From: Agrococcus jejuensis
Lineage (GTDB): Bacteria; Actinomycetota; Actinomycetes; Actinomycetales; Microbacteriaceae
Length of the DNA stretch: 64,000 nt
Direction of reading: 5' to 3'
Assembly: GCF_007679035.1 (NCBI RefSeq)
Contig: NZ_VEFR01000001.1
Span: 310,001-374,000, forward strand
Shown here: positions 20,952-30,218 of the stretch, one piece after another
Numbering within the stretch: position 1 is the stretch's first letter
How the letters are laid out: every line of letters begins with the position of its first letter
Notes under the pieces: model-generated
What the model was told of the DNA's origin: nothing
What the model saw: the letters and a program-made list of their open reading frames with translations, nothing else
Databases searched by the model: none
Position numbers and translations under genes: made by a program

Positions 20952-21131
20952 TCGACCGCTCCATCCTGCCACAGGTCGGAGGCCTTCCGTGACCATCCTC
21001 GCGCGCGATCCCGACGCGCGTCCGACCGTCTCGGGATCCTCGTCGGACCGGGCCTGGCGTGCCCGTGTGCGGGCATCGGCATGCCGAGATCCGCGGAATC
21101 ACACCGATGTGACCGTGTGTCGTCGCTCGAT

Positions 21132-21160
21132 TTGCCGAGCGTCGAACCGTGGGCTACTGT
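21132..21160 (+). promoter_or_regulatory. Promoter of the tRNA-Gly/Cys/Val cluster
   Basis: TTGCCG (21132-21137) and TACTGT (21155-21160) are 17 bases apart and lie 34 bases before tRNA-Gly. This is the best two-box promoter in the window. Confidence 0.65.
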
Positions 21161-21194
21161 TGGTCGAGTCCGAGGGGGAGACCCCGAGAGACAT

Positions 21195-21266
21195 GCGGAT
21201 GTGGCGCAGTGGTAGCGCATCACCTTGCCAAGGTGAGGGTCGCGAGTTCGAATCTCGTCATCCGCT
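21195..21266 (+). tRNA. tRNA-Gly (GCC)
   Basis: Acceptor stem GCGGATG/CATCCGC, anticodon arm CACC-TTGCCAA-GGTG (anticodon GCC) and GTTCGAATC T-arm. No encoded CCA. First of three plus-strand tRNAs. Confidence 0.95.
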
Positions 21267-21316
21267 CGAGAGATCATCTCGAAGGTCGCCCCCGGTTCGC
21301 CGGGAGCCACCGACAG

Positions 21317-21387
21317 GGTGGGGTGGCCGAGTGGTCAGGCAGCGGCCTGCAAAGCCGTCTACGCGGGTTCGAATCCCGTCTCCACCT
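21317..21387 (+). tRNA. tRNA-Cys (GCA)
   Basis: Acceptor stem GGTGGGG/CTCCACC with one G-U pair, anticodon loop CTGCAAA (anticodon GCA), T-loop TTCGAAT and discriminator U as expected for cysteine. No encoded CCA. Confidence 0.95.
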
Positions 21388-21394
21388 CGCATGA

Positions 21395-21469
21395 GGGCGA
21401 TTGGCGCAGCGGTAGCGCGCTTCCCTGACACGGAAGAGGTCACTGGTTCGATCCCAGTATCGCCCACCA
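21395..21469 (+). tRNA. tRNA-Val (GAC)
   Basis: Acceptor stem GGGCGAT/ATCGCCC, anticodon loop CTGACAC (anticodon GAC, reads GUC/GUU). CCA is encoded at 21467-21469. It starts only seven bases after tRNA-Cys, so the tRNAs are processed from one transcript. Confidence 0.95.
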
Positions 21470-21475
21470 CATCGG

Positions 21476-21504
21476 AAGCCCCGGTCCTGCAAGGACCGGG
21501 GCTT
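21476..21504 (+). terminator. Terminator after tRNA-Val(GAC)
   Basis: A 12-bp perfect stem AAGCCCCGGTCC with a five-base TGCAA loop, followed by CTGTCG. It ends the plus-strand tRNA transcript. Confidence 0.8.
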
Positions 21505-21616
21505 CTGTCGTACCGGGCGCCCGCGCCGTGCGAACGGCAGCATCTCGACGGCACCGGGCCGGATCTCGACGATCGGATCGCCGACCGCTTGCGCGCGACC
21601 GTGCAGAATCGCTGAC

Positions 21617-22894
21617 GTGCACACTCCGGTCGGGCAGCGCCGACGCCTCCTCCACCCGGCCTGGATCGTCGCGGCGGTCGCGTTCCTCGCCCTCGTCGGC
21701 GCCGCAGGCTTCCGGGCAGCACCGAGTGCGCTCATGGTGCCGCTCGAGGAGGAGTTCGGCTGGACGCGCACGGAGCTCTCGCTCGCCGTCACGGTGAACC
21801 TCGTGCTCTTCGGCCTCACGGCGCCGTTCGCCGCCGCGCTCATGGCGCGCTTCGGCATGCGCCGCGTCACGACCCTCGCACTGCTGCTCGTCGCCGGCGG
21901 CGCCGCGCTCTCGGTGCTCGCGACGACGCCGTGGATGCTCGTGGCCACATGGGGCGTCATGATCGGCCTCGGCACGGGCTCGATGGCGCTCGTGTTCGCC
22001 GCGACCGTCGCCGACCAGTGGTTCGTGCGCAGCCGTGGCCTCGTCGTCGGGGTGCTCACGGCCGGGTCTGCGACCGGCCAGCTCGTGTTCCTGCCGTTCA
22101 TCGCGCTGCTCGTCGAGGGTGCGGGATGGCGGCAGGCGTCGATCCTCGTCGCCGCGGGCGCGCTCGTCGTCGTGCCGCTCGTGCTGCTCTTCCTGCGCAA
22201 CCGCCCCGCCGACCTCGGCACGACCCCGTACGGCGCGCCCGAGGGATGGACGCCGCCGGTGCGCTCGAGCGGCAACGCCGTGCGCACCGCGCTGTCGACG
22301 CTGCGTCGCGCGAGCAGGTCGCGCACGTTCTGGGCGCTCGCCGCCGGCTTCGCCATCTGCGGCGCCACGACGAACGGCCTCGTCGGCACCCACTTCATCC
22401 CGAGCGCGCACGACCACGGCATGGCCACGACGACCGCCGCGGGCCTCCTCGCGCTCGTCGGCATCTTCGACATCGTCGGCACGATCGCATCCGGCTGGCT
22501 CACCGACCGCGTGGACCCGCGCATCCTGCTCGGCGTCTACTACGCCGGTCGCGGCATCGGCCTCGCGATCCTGCCGCTGCTGCTGTCGGACTCCGTGAGC
22601 CCGCCGCTCATCCTCTTCGTCGTCGTCTACGGCCTCGACTGGGTCGCGACCGTTCCGCCGACCGTCGCGCTGTGCCGCGAGCTCTTCGGCGCCGACGGAC
22701 CCGTCGTCTTCGGCTGGGTCTTCGCCGCGCACCAGATCGGCGCCGCCATCGCTGCGACGGTCGCGGGCACGATCCGCGACGCGTCGGGGGAGTACACGCT
22801 GGCCTGGTTCGGCGCCGCGGGCCTGTGCGTGGTCGCCGCGATCCTGAGCATCGCGATCAGCCGCCGCGCGCAGCCGCTCGCCACGACCGCCTGA
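21617..22894 (+). CDS. MFS transporter
   Basis: 425 residues with 12 predicted helices. It belongs to the major facilitator superfamily, resembling the oxalate/formate-antiporter and monocarboxylate-transporter-like groups. The cytoplasmic loop after helix 2 (ARFGMRRV) and the matching loop in the second half (SGWLTDRVDPR) fit the MFS loop motif. The substrate cannot be told from sequence. GTG 21617 follows a CAGAAT -10-like box by seven bases, suggesting a leaderless transcript. No regulator gene lies beside it. Confidence 0.85.
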   Translation: MHTPVGQRRRLLHPAWIVAAVAFLALVGAAGFRAAPSALMVPLEEEFGWTRTELSLAVTVNLVLFGLTAPFAAALMARFGMRRVTTLALLLVAGGAALSVLATTPWMLVATWGVMIGLGTGSMALVFAATVADQWFVRSRGLVVGVLTAGSATGQLVFLPFIALLVEGAGWRQASILVAAGALVVVPLVLLFLRNRPADLGTTPYGAPEGWTPPVRSSGNAVRTALSTLRRASRSRTFWALAAGFAICGATTNGLVGTHFIPSAHDHGMATTTAAGLLALVGIFDIVGTIASGWLTDRVDPRILLGVYYAGRGIGLAILPLLLSDSVSPPLILFVVVYGLDWVATVPPTVALCRELFGADGPVVFGWVFAAHQIGAAIAATVAGTIRDASGEYTLAWFGAAGLCVVAAILSIAISRRAQPLATTA

Positions 22895-22923
22895 CGCGTG
22901 CCGCGGTGCGGCCGATGCGCGCC

Positions 22924-22929
22924 TAGGAT
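22924..22929 (+). promoter_or_regulatory. Leaderless promoter of thrS
   Basis: TAGGAT ends six bases before the GTG start of thrS, so transcription would begin at or next to the start codon. No Shine-Dalgarno sequence is present. Confidence 0.6.
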
Positions 22930-22935
22930 CGATGG

Positions 22936-24885
22936 GTGACCACCGGATTCGATCGCTTCTCCGACCGTGCCGTCGTCGCCATGCGCGTCGACGGCGAGCT
23001 CCAGGACCTCGCACGCGAGATCACGGACACGCAGACGGTCGAGCCCGTGACGATCGACTCCGAGGACGGCCTCGCCATCCTGCGCCACTCGGCCGCGCAC
23101 GTGCTCGCGCAGGCGGTGCAGCGCATCAACCCCGAGGCGCGCCTGGGCATCGGCCCGCCCGTCACCGACGGCTTCTACTACGACTTCGACGTCGCGGAGC
23201 CGTTCACCCCCGAGGACCTCAAGGGCATCTCGAAGGAGATGGACCGCATCATCCGCGAGGGCCAGCGCTTCACGCGTCGCGTCGTCACGGAGGACGAGGC
23301 GCGCGCCGAGCTGGCGAACGAGCCGTACAAGCTCGAGCTCATCGGGCTCAAGGGTCCGAACGACGAGGCTGCCGTCGAGGTGGGTGGCGGCGAGCTGACG
23401 ATCTACGACAACGTGAATCGCGAGGGCGAGACGGTCTGGAAGGACCTCTGCCGCGGGCCGCACCTGCCCTCGACCCGCATGGTCGGCAACGGCGCGGCGC
23501 TCATGCGCATCGCCGCCGCCTACTGGCGCGGCAAGGAGACGAACCCGCAGCTGCAGCGCATCTACGGCACCGCATGGCCGACGAAGGACGAGCTGCGCGC
23601 CTACCAGGCACGCCTCGAGGAGGCAGCGAAGCGCGACCACCGTCGCCTCGGCAAGGACCTCGACCTGTTCTCCTTCCCCGAGGAGGTCGGCTCCGGCCTG
23701 TCGGTGTGGCACCCCCGCGGCGGCATCGTGCGCCAGGAGATGGAGCAGCACGCGCGCCGTCGGCACCTCGAGGGCGGCTACTCCTACGTGTACACGCCGC
23801 ACATCTCGAAGGCCGACCTCTTCGCCGTCTCGGGGCATCTCGAGACGTACAAGGAGGGCATCTGGCCGCCCATCCACATGGACGAGGTCGTCGACGCCGA
23901 CGGCGTGGTCGCGAAGCAGGGCTCCGACTACTACCTCAAGCCCATGAACTGCCCGATGCACATCCTGATCTACAAGGAGCGTGCCCGGTCGTATCGCGAC
24001 CTGCCGATGCGTCTCGCCGAGAACGGCACGGTCTACCGCAACGAGCTCTCGGGCGCGCTGCACGGCCTCACCCGCGTGCGCGGCTTCACGCAGGACGACG
24101 CCCACCTGTTCGTCACCCCCGACCAGCTCGAGATCGAGTCGGGCAAGGTGCTCGAGTTCGTGCTGTCGCTGCTGCGCGACTTCGGCCTCACCGACTTCTC
24201 GCTCGAGCTGTCGATGCGCGACGACGAGAAGTCGAAGTGGATCGGCGACGAGGAGCAGTGGGCCGAGGCGACGGATGCGCTGCGCCGCGTCGCCCAGTCG
24301 AGCGGGCTCTCCCTCACCGAGGTGCCCGGCGAGGCGGCGTTCTACGGCCCGAAGATCGACCTGAAGACCAAGGACGCCATCGGGCGCACGTGGCAGCTGT
24401 CGACCGTGCAGATCGACTTCAACCTGCCTGAGCGCTTCGCGCTCGAGTTCACCGACCGAGACGGCTCGAAGCAGCGGCCGGTCATGATCCACCGAGCCCT
24501 CTTCGGATCGATCGAGCGCTTCTTCGCGATCCTGCTCGAGCACTACGCCGGCGCGTTCCCCGCCTGGCTCGCGCCCGTGCAGGTCGTCGGCATCCCCGTC
24601 GCGAGCGACTACGCCGACTACCTCGACGACATCGCCGCCCGCCTGCGCGCGCAGGGCGTGCGCGTCGACGTCGACCACTCCGACGAGCGCATGCAGAAGA
24701 AGATCCGCACGCACACGCTCGCGAAGGTGCCCTTCCAGCTCATCGCCGGCGGCAAGGACGCGGAGGCGGGCAGCGTCTCGTTCCGCTTCCTCGACGGCAC
24801 CCAGGAGAACGGCGTGCCGGTCGACGACGCCATCGCGCGCATCGTCGCAGCCATCGCGTCGCGGCAGACCGAGCTGGTCGCCTGA
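22936..24885 (+). CDS. thrS: Threonyl-tRNA synthetase
   Basis: 649 residues. A short TGS domain (about 14-48) is followed by the editing domain with [10 protein letters not shown] and FYYDF motifs. The class II catalytic core has the zinc/threonine-site cysteine in MNCPMH and motif 2 ([24 protein letters not shown]). A C-terminal anticodon-binding domain ends the protein. It charges tRNA-Thr and hydrolyses mischarged Ser-tRNA. GTG 22936 is predicted leaderless. The stop overlaps the HIT gene start (TGATG), as in the conserved thrS-HIT pair of actinobacteria. Confidence 0.97.
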   Translation: MTTGFDRFSDRAVVAMRVDGELQDLAREITDTQTVEPVTIDSEDGLAILRHSAAHVLAQAVQRINPEARLGIGPPVTDGFYYDFDVAEPFTPEDLKGISKEMDRIIREGQRFTRRVVTEDEARAELANEPYKLELIGLKGPNDEAAVEVGGGELTIYDNVNREGETVWKDLCRGPHLPSTRMVGNGAALMRIAAAYWRGKETNPQLQRIYGTAWPTKDELRAYQARLEEAAKRDHRRLGKDLDLFSFPEEVGSGLSVWHPRGGIVRQEMEQHARRRHLEGGYSYVYTPHISKADLFAVSGHLETYKEGIWPPIHMDEVVDADGVVAKQGSDYYLKPMNCPMHILIYKERARSYRDLPMRLAENGTVYRNELSGALHGLTRVRGFTQDDAHLFVTPDQLEIESGKVLEFVLSLLRDFGLTDFSLELSMRDDEKSKWIGDEEQWAEATDALRRVAQSSGLSLTEVPGEAAFYGPKIDLKTKDAIGRTWQLSTVQIDFNLPERFALEFTDRDGSKQRPVMIHRALFGSIERFFAILLEHYAGAFPAWLAPVQVVGIPVASDYADYLDDIAARLRAQGVRVDVDHSDERMQKKIRTHTLAKVPFQLIAGGKDAEAGSVSFRFLDGTQENGVPVDDAIARIVAAIASRQTELVA

Positions 24886-25484
24886 TGCCGAGCGCCGACG
24901 GTCGCGGCCCCGAGGACTTCCCCGCGGCCGACGACCCGGCGCGCGAGGCCGGGGCGCCGACGTGGATGTCGTCGGAGCTCGCGGGCGTGCCCGACCGCTA
25001 CCAGCGGCTCTGGACGCCCTACCGGATGGCGTACATCCAGCAGGGACAGCAGCCCGAGCGCGACGCGTGCCCGTTCTGCGTCGCGCCGACGCTGCCCGAC
25101 GCCGACGGCCTCGTCGTGCATCGGGGCACGAGCGCGTTCGTGATCATGAACCTGTACCCGTACAACACCGGGCACGTGATGGTCTGCCCGTACCGCCACG
25201 TCGCGACGTACGACCTCGCGACCGAGGAGGAGACGGCCGAGATCGCGCTGCTCACGCAGCAGGCGATGCGCACCATCTCGCTCGTGTCGAACAACGACGG
25301 CGTGAACATCGGCATGAACCAGGGCCGCGTCGCGGGGGCCGGCATCGCCGACCACCTGCACCAGCACATCGTGCCCAGGTGGGCGACCGACGCGAACTTC
25401 TTCCCGATCATCGCGCAGACGAAGGCGCTGCCTCGCCTGCTCGAGGAGGTGCGGGCCGAGCTCGCGGAGCGCTGGGTCTCCTGA
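24885..25484 (+). CDS. HIT-family protein (diadenosine tetraphosphate phosphorylase-like)
   Basis: 199 residues. The HIT domain ends in the His triad H157-x-H159-x-H161 (DHLHQHIVPRW). An N-terminal CPFC pair (C62 and C65) may bind zinc. The relatives next to thrS in mycobacteria (Rv2613c type) cleave Ap4A phosphorolytically; that activity is inferred here. Its start overlaps thrS by one base. In mycobacteria pgsA and mannoside genes follow; here a terminator follows, and the next gene is convergent. Confidence 0.88.
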   Translation: MPSADGRGPEDFPAADDPAREAGAPTWMSSELAGVPDRYQRLWTPYRMAYIQQGQQPERDACPFCVAPTLPDADGLVVHRGTSAFVIMNLYPYNTGHVMVCPYRHVATYDLATEEETAEIALLTQQAMRTISLVSNNDGVNIGMNQGRVAGAGIADHLHQHIVPRWATDANFFPIIAQTKALPRLLEEVRAELAERWVS

Positions 25485-25499
25485 CGCGACCCAGCGCTC
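25467..25499. terminator. Bidirectional terminator overlapping the end of the HIT gene
   Basis: A perfect 12-bp stem GAGCGCTGGGTC and its complement enclose nine bases that include the HIT stop codon. It stands between two convergent genes and could stop both. Confidence 0.65.
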
Positions 25500-25505
25500 G
25501 CCCGA

Positions 25506-26036
25506 TCAGCTGCAGGGGACGGAGAACGCGACGGATGCGGTGCCCGCCGTGAAGGTGTCCATCGTGATCGTCGTCGTGAAGACCCCGTCGGCGTAGGTCG
25601 CCGGCGCGGACTCCTCGGTCTGGATGTACGCCGTCGAGCCGATGACCATCGAGAAGGTGTCGGCCGTCCACGTGCCGCCCGAGTCGGTGAAGAAGCCCGA
25701 GACGACGTCCTCGCCGCTCTCGGGTGCCGACGCCATGATGGCGCTCGTGCCGTAGAGCACGCAGTCGAGCTCCGCGACGAGCTCGGCAGGCGCGGTCGCA
25801 CCGTCGATGAGGATGCTCGCGCCGCCCGCTGCCGGAGCGCTCGTCTCGGTCGGCTCGGGCGACGTGCTCGGCGGGTCGCTCGCCGGCGGCGTCGACGTGG
25901 GCGCCGTGGTCGGGTCGGACGACGCCGTCGGCGTCGTCTGCTGCGGAGCGACGGCGGGCGGGGAGACGATGCATCCCGTGAGCGCGAGGGCGCCGACGAC
26001 GATGCCGGCGAGGGGGAGGATGCGAGTGCTGGGCAT
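25506..26036 (-). CDS. Putative secreted lipoprotein
   Basis: 176 residues. A lipoprotein signal peptide ends in the lipobox LALTGC, with the lipidated cysteine at C22. A Thr/Ser/Pro-rich linker (about 30-70) follows, then a compact domain of about 100 residues with beta-rich character and two further cysteines. The mature protein should be anchored outside the membrane. No family is recognised. It is convergent with the HIT gene and divergent from a two-helix membrane gene 73 bases away. Confidence 0.75.
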   Translation of the reverse strand: MPSTRILPLAGIVVGALALTGCIVSPPAVAPQQTTPTASSDPTTAPTSTPPASDPPSTSPEPTETSAPAAGGASILIDGATAPAELVAELDCVLYGTSAIMASAPESGEDVVSGFFTDSGGTWTADTFSMVIGSTAYIQTEESAPATYADGVFTTTITMDTFTAGTASVAFSVPCS

Positions 26037-26096
26037 GCACGCATCGTGGCACCGTCGTCTGGACGCGTGCCGACCTTCGGGCGCGGCCGCCGCCGG

Positions 26097-26102
26097 TAGC
26101 CT
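26097..26102 (+). promoter_or_regulatory. Leaderless promoter of the two-helix membrane gene
   Basis: TAGCCT is followed by exactly six bases and then ATG 26109. No ribosome site is present. Confidence 0.6.
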
Positions 26103-26108
26103 CACGAC

Positions 26109-26738
26109 ATGCAGCTCTACTCGGCTCGCCCCGACCGCCGCGCATGGCAGATCGTCGGCGATCTCGTCGCGATCGGCGTGCTCGTCGCCGCCATCTGGCT
26201 CTCGGGCGAGGTCACGCGAGCGATCGACTCCCTCGCGCGCTTCGGCGTGCAGATGCAGGACACCGGGTCGACGCTCTCGGACACGCTGCTCGGTGCGGCC
26301 GACGGCCTCGAGGGCATCCCGCTCGTCGGGTCGGGCCTGGGGGCGCCGTTCGTCGAGGCCGCGGGGGCTGCGGAGGGCCTGACGACGGCGGGCATCACGC
26401 TCGAGACGGCCATCCACGCGCTCGCCGCCGGCGTGGGCGCCGCGGTGTGGATCGTGCCGGTGCTCGTGCTGATCGCGGCGTGGCTCGTGCCGCGCATCCG
26501 CTTCGCCCTGCGCTCGGCCGAGACGGCGCGCGTCGCCGCGACGCCCGCGGGCCGCGACCTGCTGGCGCTGCGCGCGCTCGTCGCGCGACCGCTGCCCGAG
26601 CTGCAGGCCGTCGCCCCCGACCCGCTGCGGGCGATCCGCGAGGGCGACGACGCCGTGCTCGACGCCCTCGCCGGGCTCGAGCTCTCGGCGGCGGGCGTGC
26701 GGCAGCGCCTCGCACCCGCGCCCAGCGGACGCCGGTAG
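26109..26738 (+). CDS. Two-helix membrane protein of unknown function
   Basis: 209 residues. Hydrophobic helices lie at about 16-34 and 112-130. Between them is a Gly/Ala/Leu-rich extracytoplasmic segment of about 75 residues, and a cytoplasmic tail with helical character follows. No recognised domain. ATG 26109 is predicted leaderless. It ends just before yebC, whose -10 box (TAGTCT, 26736-26741) overlaps its stop codon, so yebC has its own promoter. Confidence 0.65.
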   Translation: MQLYSARPDRRAWQIVGDLVAIGVLVAAIWLSGEVTRAIDSLARFGVQMQDTGSTLSDTLLGAADGLEGIPLVGSGLGAPFVEAAGAAEGLTTAGITLETAIHALAAGVGAAVWIVPVLVLIAAWLVPRIRFALRSAETARVAATPAGRDLLALRALVARPLPELQAVAPDPLRAIREGDDAVLDALAGLELSAAGVRQRLAPAPSGRR

Positions 26739-26770
26739 TCTGGATCGTCGATCAGAACCGGGAAGGCAGC

Positions 26771-27538
26771 ATGTCCGGACATTCCAAGTGGGCGACGACC
26801 AAGCACAAGAAGGCGGTCATCGACCAGCGCCGTGCGAAGTCGTTCGCGAAGCTCATCAAGAACATCGAGGTGGCCGCGAAGCTCGGCGGCGCCGATCTCG
26901 CCGGCAACCCGACCCTGTACGACGCCGTGCAGAAGGCCAAGAAGACGTCGGTGCCGAACGACAACATCGATCGCGCCATCAAGCGCGGCGCCGGCATCTC
27001 GGGCGAGTCGATCGAGTACACCACGATCATGTACGAGGGCTACGCCGGTGGTGGCGTCGCGCTCATGGTCGAGTGCCTCACCGACAACAAGAACCGCGCG
27101 GCCGCCGAGGTGCGCACGGCCATGACCCGCAACGGCGGCACGATGGCCGACCCCGGCTCGGTCGCCTACAACTTCCACCGCAAGGGCGTCGTGTCGGTCA
27201 CGAAGACCGACGACGTCTCCGAGGACGACATCCTGCTCGTCGTGCTCGATGCCGGTGCCGAGGACGTCGTCGACCAGGGTGGCGGGTTCGAGATCCTCTC
27301 CGAGCCCACCGACCTCGTCGCCGTGCGCTCGGCGCTCGTCGACGCAGGCATCGACTACGACTCGGCGGAGGCCGAGTTCGTCGCCGACCTCAAGGTCGAG
27401 GTCGATGCCGAGACGGCGCGCAAGGTCATGCGTCTCATCGACGCGCTCGAGGACTCGGACGACGTGCAGAACGTCTTCTCGAACTACGCCCTCACGCCCG
27501 AGGCGCAGGCCGAGCTCGACGCCGAGGACGAGGACTAG
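26771..27538 (+). CDS. yebC: YebC/PmpR-type protein
   Basis: 255 residues. It starts [21 protein letters not shown] and has the family's [12 protein letters not shown] and MARNGG-like ([18 protein letters not shown]) blocks. The family was named as transcriptional regulators; members of one branch (YebC2, TACO1) help ribosomes through proline stretches. Which role applies here is not decided by sequence. GGGAAGG lies before ATG 26771. It heads the yebC-ruvC-ruvA-ruvB run common in actinobacteria. Confidence 0.95.
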   Translation: MSGHSKWATTKHKKAVIDQRRAKSFAKLIKNIEVAAKLGGADLAGNPTLYDAVQKAKKTSVPNDNIDRAIKRGAGISGESIEYTTIMYEGYAGGGVALMVECLTDNKNRAAAEVRTAMTRNGGTMADPGSVAYNFHRKGVVSVTKTDDVSEDDILLVVLDAGAEDVVDQGGGFEILSEPTDLVAVRSALVDAGIDYDSAEAEFVADLKVEVDAETARKVMRLIDALEDSDDVQNVFSNYALTPEAQAELDAEDED

Positions 27539-27564
27539 GGCTCGGCGGCGACGAGGGACGCACC

Positions 27565-28107
27565 GTGCGCATCCTCGGCATCGACCCCGGCCTCACGCGC
27601 TGCGGCGTGGGTGTCGTCGACGCCGAGGGTCGCGCGGTGCGACTCGTCTCGGTCGACGTGCTGCGCTCGGCGGCCGACGAGCCGCTCGAGCACCGCCTGC
27701 ACCGCATCGCGTCGGGCGTCGAGGCGGCGATCGCGGAGCACCGGCCGGATGCGGTGGCGCTCGAGCGCGTGTTCGCGCAGCACAACGTGCGCAGCGTCAT
27801 GGGCGTCGCGCAGATCTCCGGCCTGGTGCTGCGCGCCGCGGCTGCGAGCGGCATCGCCGTCGAGCTGCACACGCCCAGCGAGGTCAAGGCGGCGGTGACG
27901 GGCTACGGGCAGGCCGACAAGCGGCAGGTGGGGGCCATGGTGCAGCGCATCCTCGCCCTCGATGCCATGCCCAAGCCGGCCGACGCCGCCGACGCCCTCG
28001 CGATCGCGATCTGCCACGCGTGGAGCGCCCGCAGCGCCGCCCCGACCGCCGCCCTCACCCCCGCGCAGCGCGCCTGGCAGGCCGCCGAGCGCGCCAGCAG
28101 GCGCTGA
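27565..28107 (+). CDS. ruvC: Crossover junction endodeoxyribonuclease RuvC
   Basis: 180 residues. Holliday-junction resolvase of the RNase H fold with acidic catalytic residues D7 (GIDPG), E67 (LERVF), D140 and D143 (PADAADALA). It cuts the four-way junction held by RuvAB. GTG 27565 follows GAGGGAC and is 26 bases from yebC. It is followed by ruvA, which also has its own predicted promoter. Confidence 0.96.
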   Translation: MRILGIDPGLTRCGVGVVDAEGRAVRLVSVDVLRSAADEPLEHRLHRIASGVEAAIAEHRPDAVALERVFAQHNVRSVMGVAQISGLVLRAAAASGIAVELHTPSEVKAAVTGYGQADKRQVGAMVQRILALDAMPKPADAADALAIAICHAWSARSAAPTAALTPAQRAWQAAERASRR

Positions 28108-28164
28108 CGGTCGAGGCGGCACCGCGCGACGGCGCGGCGACCGGGCTGCGTCATCCGTCGAACC

Positions 28165-28170
28165 TAGGCT
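28165..28170 (+). promoter_or_regulatory. Leaderless promoter of ruvA
   Basis: TAGGCT is followed by seven bases (GGAGCCC) and ATG 28178. GGAG there could instead act as a ribosome site for a ruvC read-through transcript. Confidence 0.5.
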
Positions 28171-28177
28171 GGAGCCC

Positions 28178-28750
28178 ATGATCGCGAGGCTCGACGGCAC
28201 GGTGCTGGGCGCGACGGGCAGCCGCCTCGTCGTGGGCGTCGGCGGCGTCGGCCTCGCCGTCGCCGTGACGCCGCAGCAGTCGCTCGTCGCCGCCGTGGGC
28301 TCGGCGATCGCGCTGCACACCACGTTGATCGTGCGCGAGGACGACCTCTCGCTCTACGGGTTCGCGACGCAGGCGGAGCTCGACGCGTTCGACCTGCTCC
28401 GCAGCGTCTCGGGCGTCGGGCCGAAGTCGGCCCTCGGCGTGCTGAGCCACATGACGCCCGACCAGCTCGCCGACGCCATCGTGCGCGAGGACGAGCGCGC
28501 GTTCAAGGCGGTCAGCGGCATCGGCCCGAAGACCGCGCGCCTCATCATCGTGCAGCTCGCGGGCAAGCTCCACGCGTCCGCCCCCGCGGCGGCGACGCCG
28601 TCGGATGCGGGCGCCGACGTGCTCGTCGCGCTCACGGGCCTCGGCTGGCCCGAGCGGCAGGCGCGCGCCGCCCTCGACGCCGTGGGCGCCCAGCCCGACG
28701 CCGGCTCGCTGCTGCGCGCAGCGCTCGCCGAGCTGGGACCGCGCGGATGA
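28178..28750 (+). CDS. ruvA: Holliday junction branch migration protein RuvA
   Basis: 190 residues. An N-terminal OB-fold domain is followed by two helix-hairpin-helix motifs ([12 protein letters not shown] and [12 protein letters not shown]) that bind the junction, and a C-terminal domain that contacts RuvB. It shares an ATGA overlap with ruvB. The region between the HhH motifs and the C-terminal domain has an Ala-rich linker near 132-143. Confidence 0.96.
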   Translation: MIARLDGTVLGATGSRLVVGVGGVGLAVAVTPQQSLVAAVGSAIALHTTLIVREDDLSLYGFATQAELDAFDLLRSVSGVGPKSALGVLSHMTPDQLADAIVREDERAFKAVSGIGPKTARLIIVQLAGKLHASAPAAATPSDAGADVLVALTGLGWPERQARAALDAVGAQPDAGSLLRAALAELGPRG

Positions 28751-29760
28751 CCGACGAGCTCACGCAGCCGGAGGCCACGGGCGACGAGATCGCGTTCGAG
28801 GGCGCCCTGCGCCCCGGGTCGCTCGGCGAGTTCGTCGGCCAGCCGAAGGTGCGCGGGCAGCTCGAGGTGCTGCTGCGCGCCGCCGCGCTGCAGGACCGCA
28901 GCCCCGACCACATCCTGCTCGCAGGCCCTCCCGGCCTCGGCAAGACGACGCTGGCCATGATCATCGGCGCCGAGACGGGACGAGCCGTGCGCCTGTCGTC
29001 GGGTCCCGCCATCCAGCACGCGGGCGACCTCGCCGCCGTGCTCTCCGCGCTCACGCCCGGCGACGTGCTCTTCGTCGACGAGATCCACCGCATGGCGCGC
29101 TCCGCCGAGGAGATGCTCTACCTCGCGATGGAGGACTTCCGCATCGACATCATGGTGGGCAAGGGCGCCGGAGCCACGTCGATCCCGCTCGAGCTCGCGC
29201 CGTTCACGCTCGTCGCCGCCACGACGCGCTCCGGCATGCTGCCGAGCCCGCTGCGCGACCGCTTCGGATTCACGGCCCATCTCGAGTTCTACGACCCGGC
29301 CGACCTCGAGCGCGTGCTGCACCGCTCGGCGAGCCTGCTCGGCGTGCCGCTGCCCGACGAGGCGATCGTCGAGCTCGCTCGACGGAGCCGCGGCACGCCC
29401 CGCATCGCCAACCGACTGCTGCGGCGCGTGCGCGACTGGCTGCTCGTGCACCCCGGCAGCGACGAGCTCGAGGGCGTCCGCGAGGCGCTGCGCCTTTACG
29501 ACGTCGACGAGGCCGGCCTCGACCGTCTCGACCGCGCCGTGCTGCACACGATCGCCCACCGCTTCCGCGGCGGCCCCGTCGGCCTGTCGACGCTCGCGGC
29601 GTCGGTGGGCGAGGAGGCCGACACCATCGAGTCGGTCGTCGAGCCCTACCTCGTGCGCGAGGGCCTCCTGGCGCGGACGCCGCGGGGCCGCATCGCCACG
29701 CCCGAGGGCCTCGCCCACGCGGGCGTCGTCGTCCATCCCACATTGGACGAGCGGCTATGA
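28747..29760 (+). CDS. ruvB: Holliday junction DNA helicase RuvB
   Basis: 337 residues. AAA+ motor with Walker [10 protein letters not shown] (60-68), Walker B DEIH (111-114), a sensor 1 TTRSG and a winged-helix C-terminal domain ([15 protein letters not shown]). It drives branch migration with RuvA. Start ATG overlaps ruvA by four bases. The yajC promoter lies over its stop codon. Confidence 0.97.
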   Translation: MTDELTQPEATGDEIAFEGALRPGSLGEFVGQPKVRGQLEVLLRAAALQDRSPDHILLAGPPGLGKTTLAMIIGAETGRAVRLSSGPAIQHAGDLAAVLSALTPGDVLFVDEIHRMARSAEEMLYLAMEDFRIDIMVGKGAGATSIPLELAPFTLVAATTRSGMLPSPLRDRFGFTAHLEFYDPADLERVLHRSASLLGVPLPDEAIVELARRSRGTPRIANRLLRRVRDWLLVHPGSDELEGVREALRLYDVDEAGLDRLDRAVLHTIAHRFRGGPVGLSTLAASVGEEADTIESVVEPYLVREGLLARTPRGRIATPEGLAHAGVVVHPTLDERL

Positions 29761-29761
29761 T
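29756..29761 (+). promoter_or_regulatory. -10 box for yajC-secD-secF
   Basis: TATGAT overlaps the ruvB stop codon and lies about 74 bases before yajC. No -35 of the expected spacing was found, so activity is uncertain. Confidence 0.4.
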
Positions 29762-29834
29762 CGTCGGGTTCGTGCCCGCGCGCCTGCGCGCCTGCGAGCC
29801 GACCCATCCGAACTTCGACTGAAGCGACCTCACC

Positions 29835-30218
29835 ATGCATCTCCTCACCCAGACCGCGAACGAGAACGCCCAGACCGGTGGCATCCCGTTCGACCCGCTG
29901 ACGATCGGCATGCTGCTGATCCTCGCCGTGCTGATCTTCTTCATGTTCCGCAACAGCAAGAAGCGCAAGGCCCAGCAGGCGGAGCTGCAGGACAAGATGG
30001 TGCCCGGCGCGGAGGTCATGACGAACTTCGGCGTGTTCGGCACGCTGCTCGCCATCGACGAGGACAAGAACGAGGCGCTCGTCGAGGTCTCGCCCGGCGT
30101 GACGCTGCGCGTGCACCGTCAGACGCTCGCGCGCGTCGTCGAGGACGAGACGCTCGCCGACGAGTCGCCCGCCGACGACGCCGAGACGAGCGGCGACAGC
30201 ACCACCGAGCGCCCGTAG
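29835..30218 (+). CDS. yajC: Preprotein translocase subunit YajC
   Basis: 127 residues. One N-terminal helix (about 22-40) is followed by a cytoplasmic domain with VPGAEVMTNFGVFGTL, typical of YajC. The acidic C-terminal tail is rich in Asp, Glu and Thr. YajC associates with SecDF. The stop overlaps the secD GTG by one base (TAGTG), giving a yajC-secD-secF unit. Confidence 0.92.
   Translation: MHLLTQTANENAQTGGIPFDPLTIGMLLILAVLIFFMFRNSKKRKAQQAELQDKMVPGAEVMTNFGVFGTLLAIDEDKNEALVEVSPGVTLRVHRQTLARVVEDETLADESPADDAETSGDSTTERP

Noticed and set aside
20331..20996. Minus-strand frame reading through tRNA-Val(CAC)
   Set aside because: The peptide section LAQLVARFLHTEEV is the well-known spurious translation of a tRNA gene.
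20952..21194. Integrated element at the tRNA cluster
   Set aside because: tRNAs are common attachment sites, but there is no integrase, no duplicated tRNA end and no foreign composition nearby.
21149..21394. Plus-strand frame across tRNA-Gly and tRNA-Cys
   Set aside because: Translation of tRNA sequence, not a protein gene.
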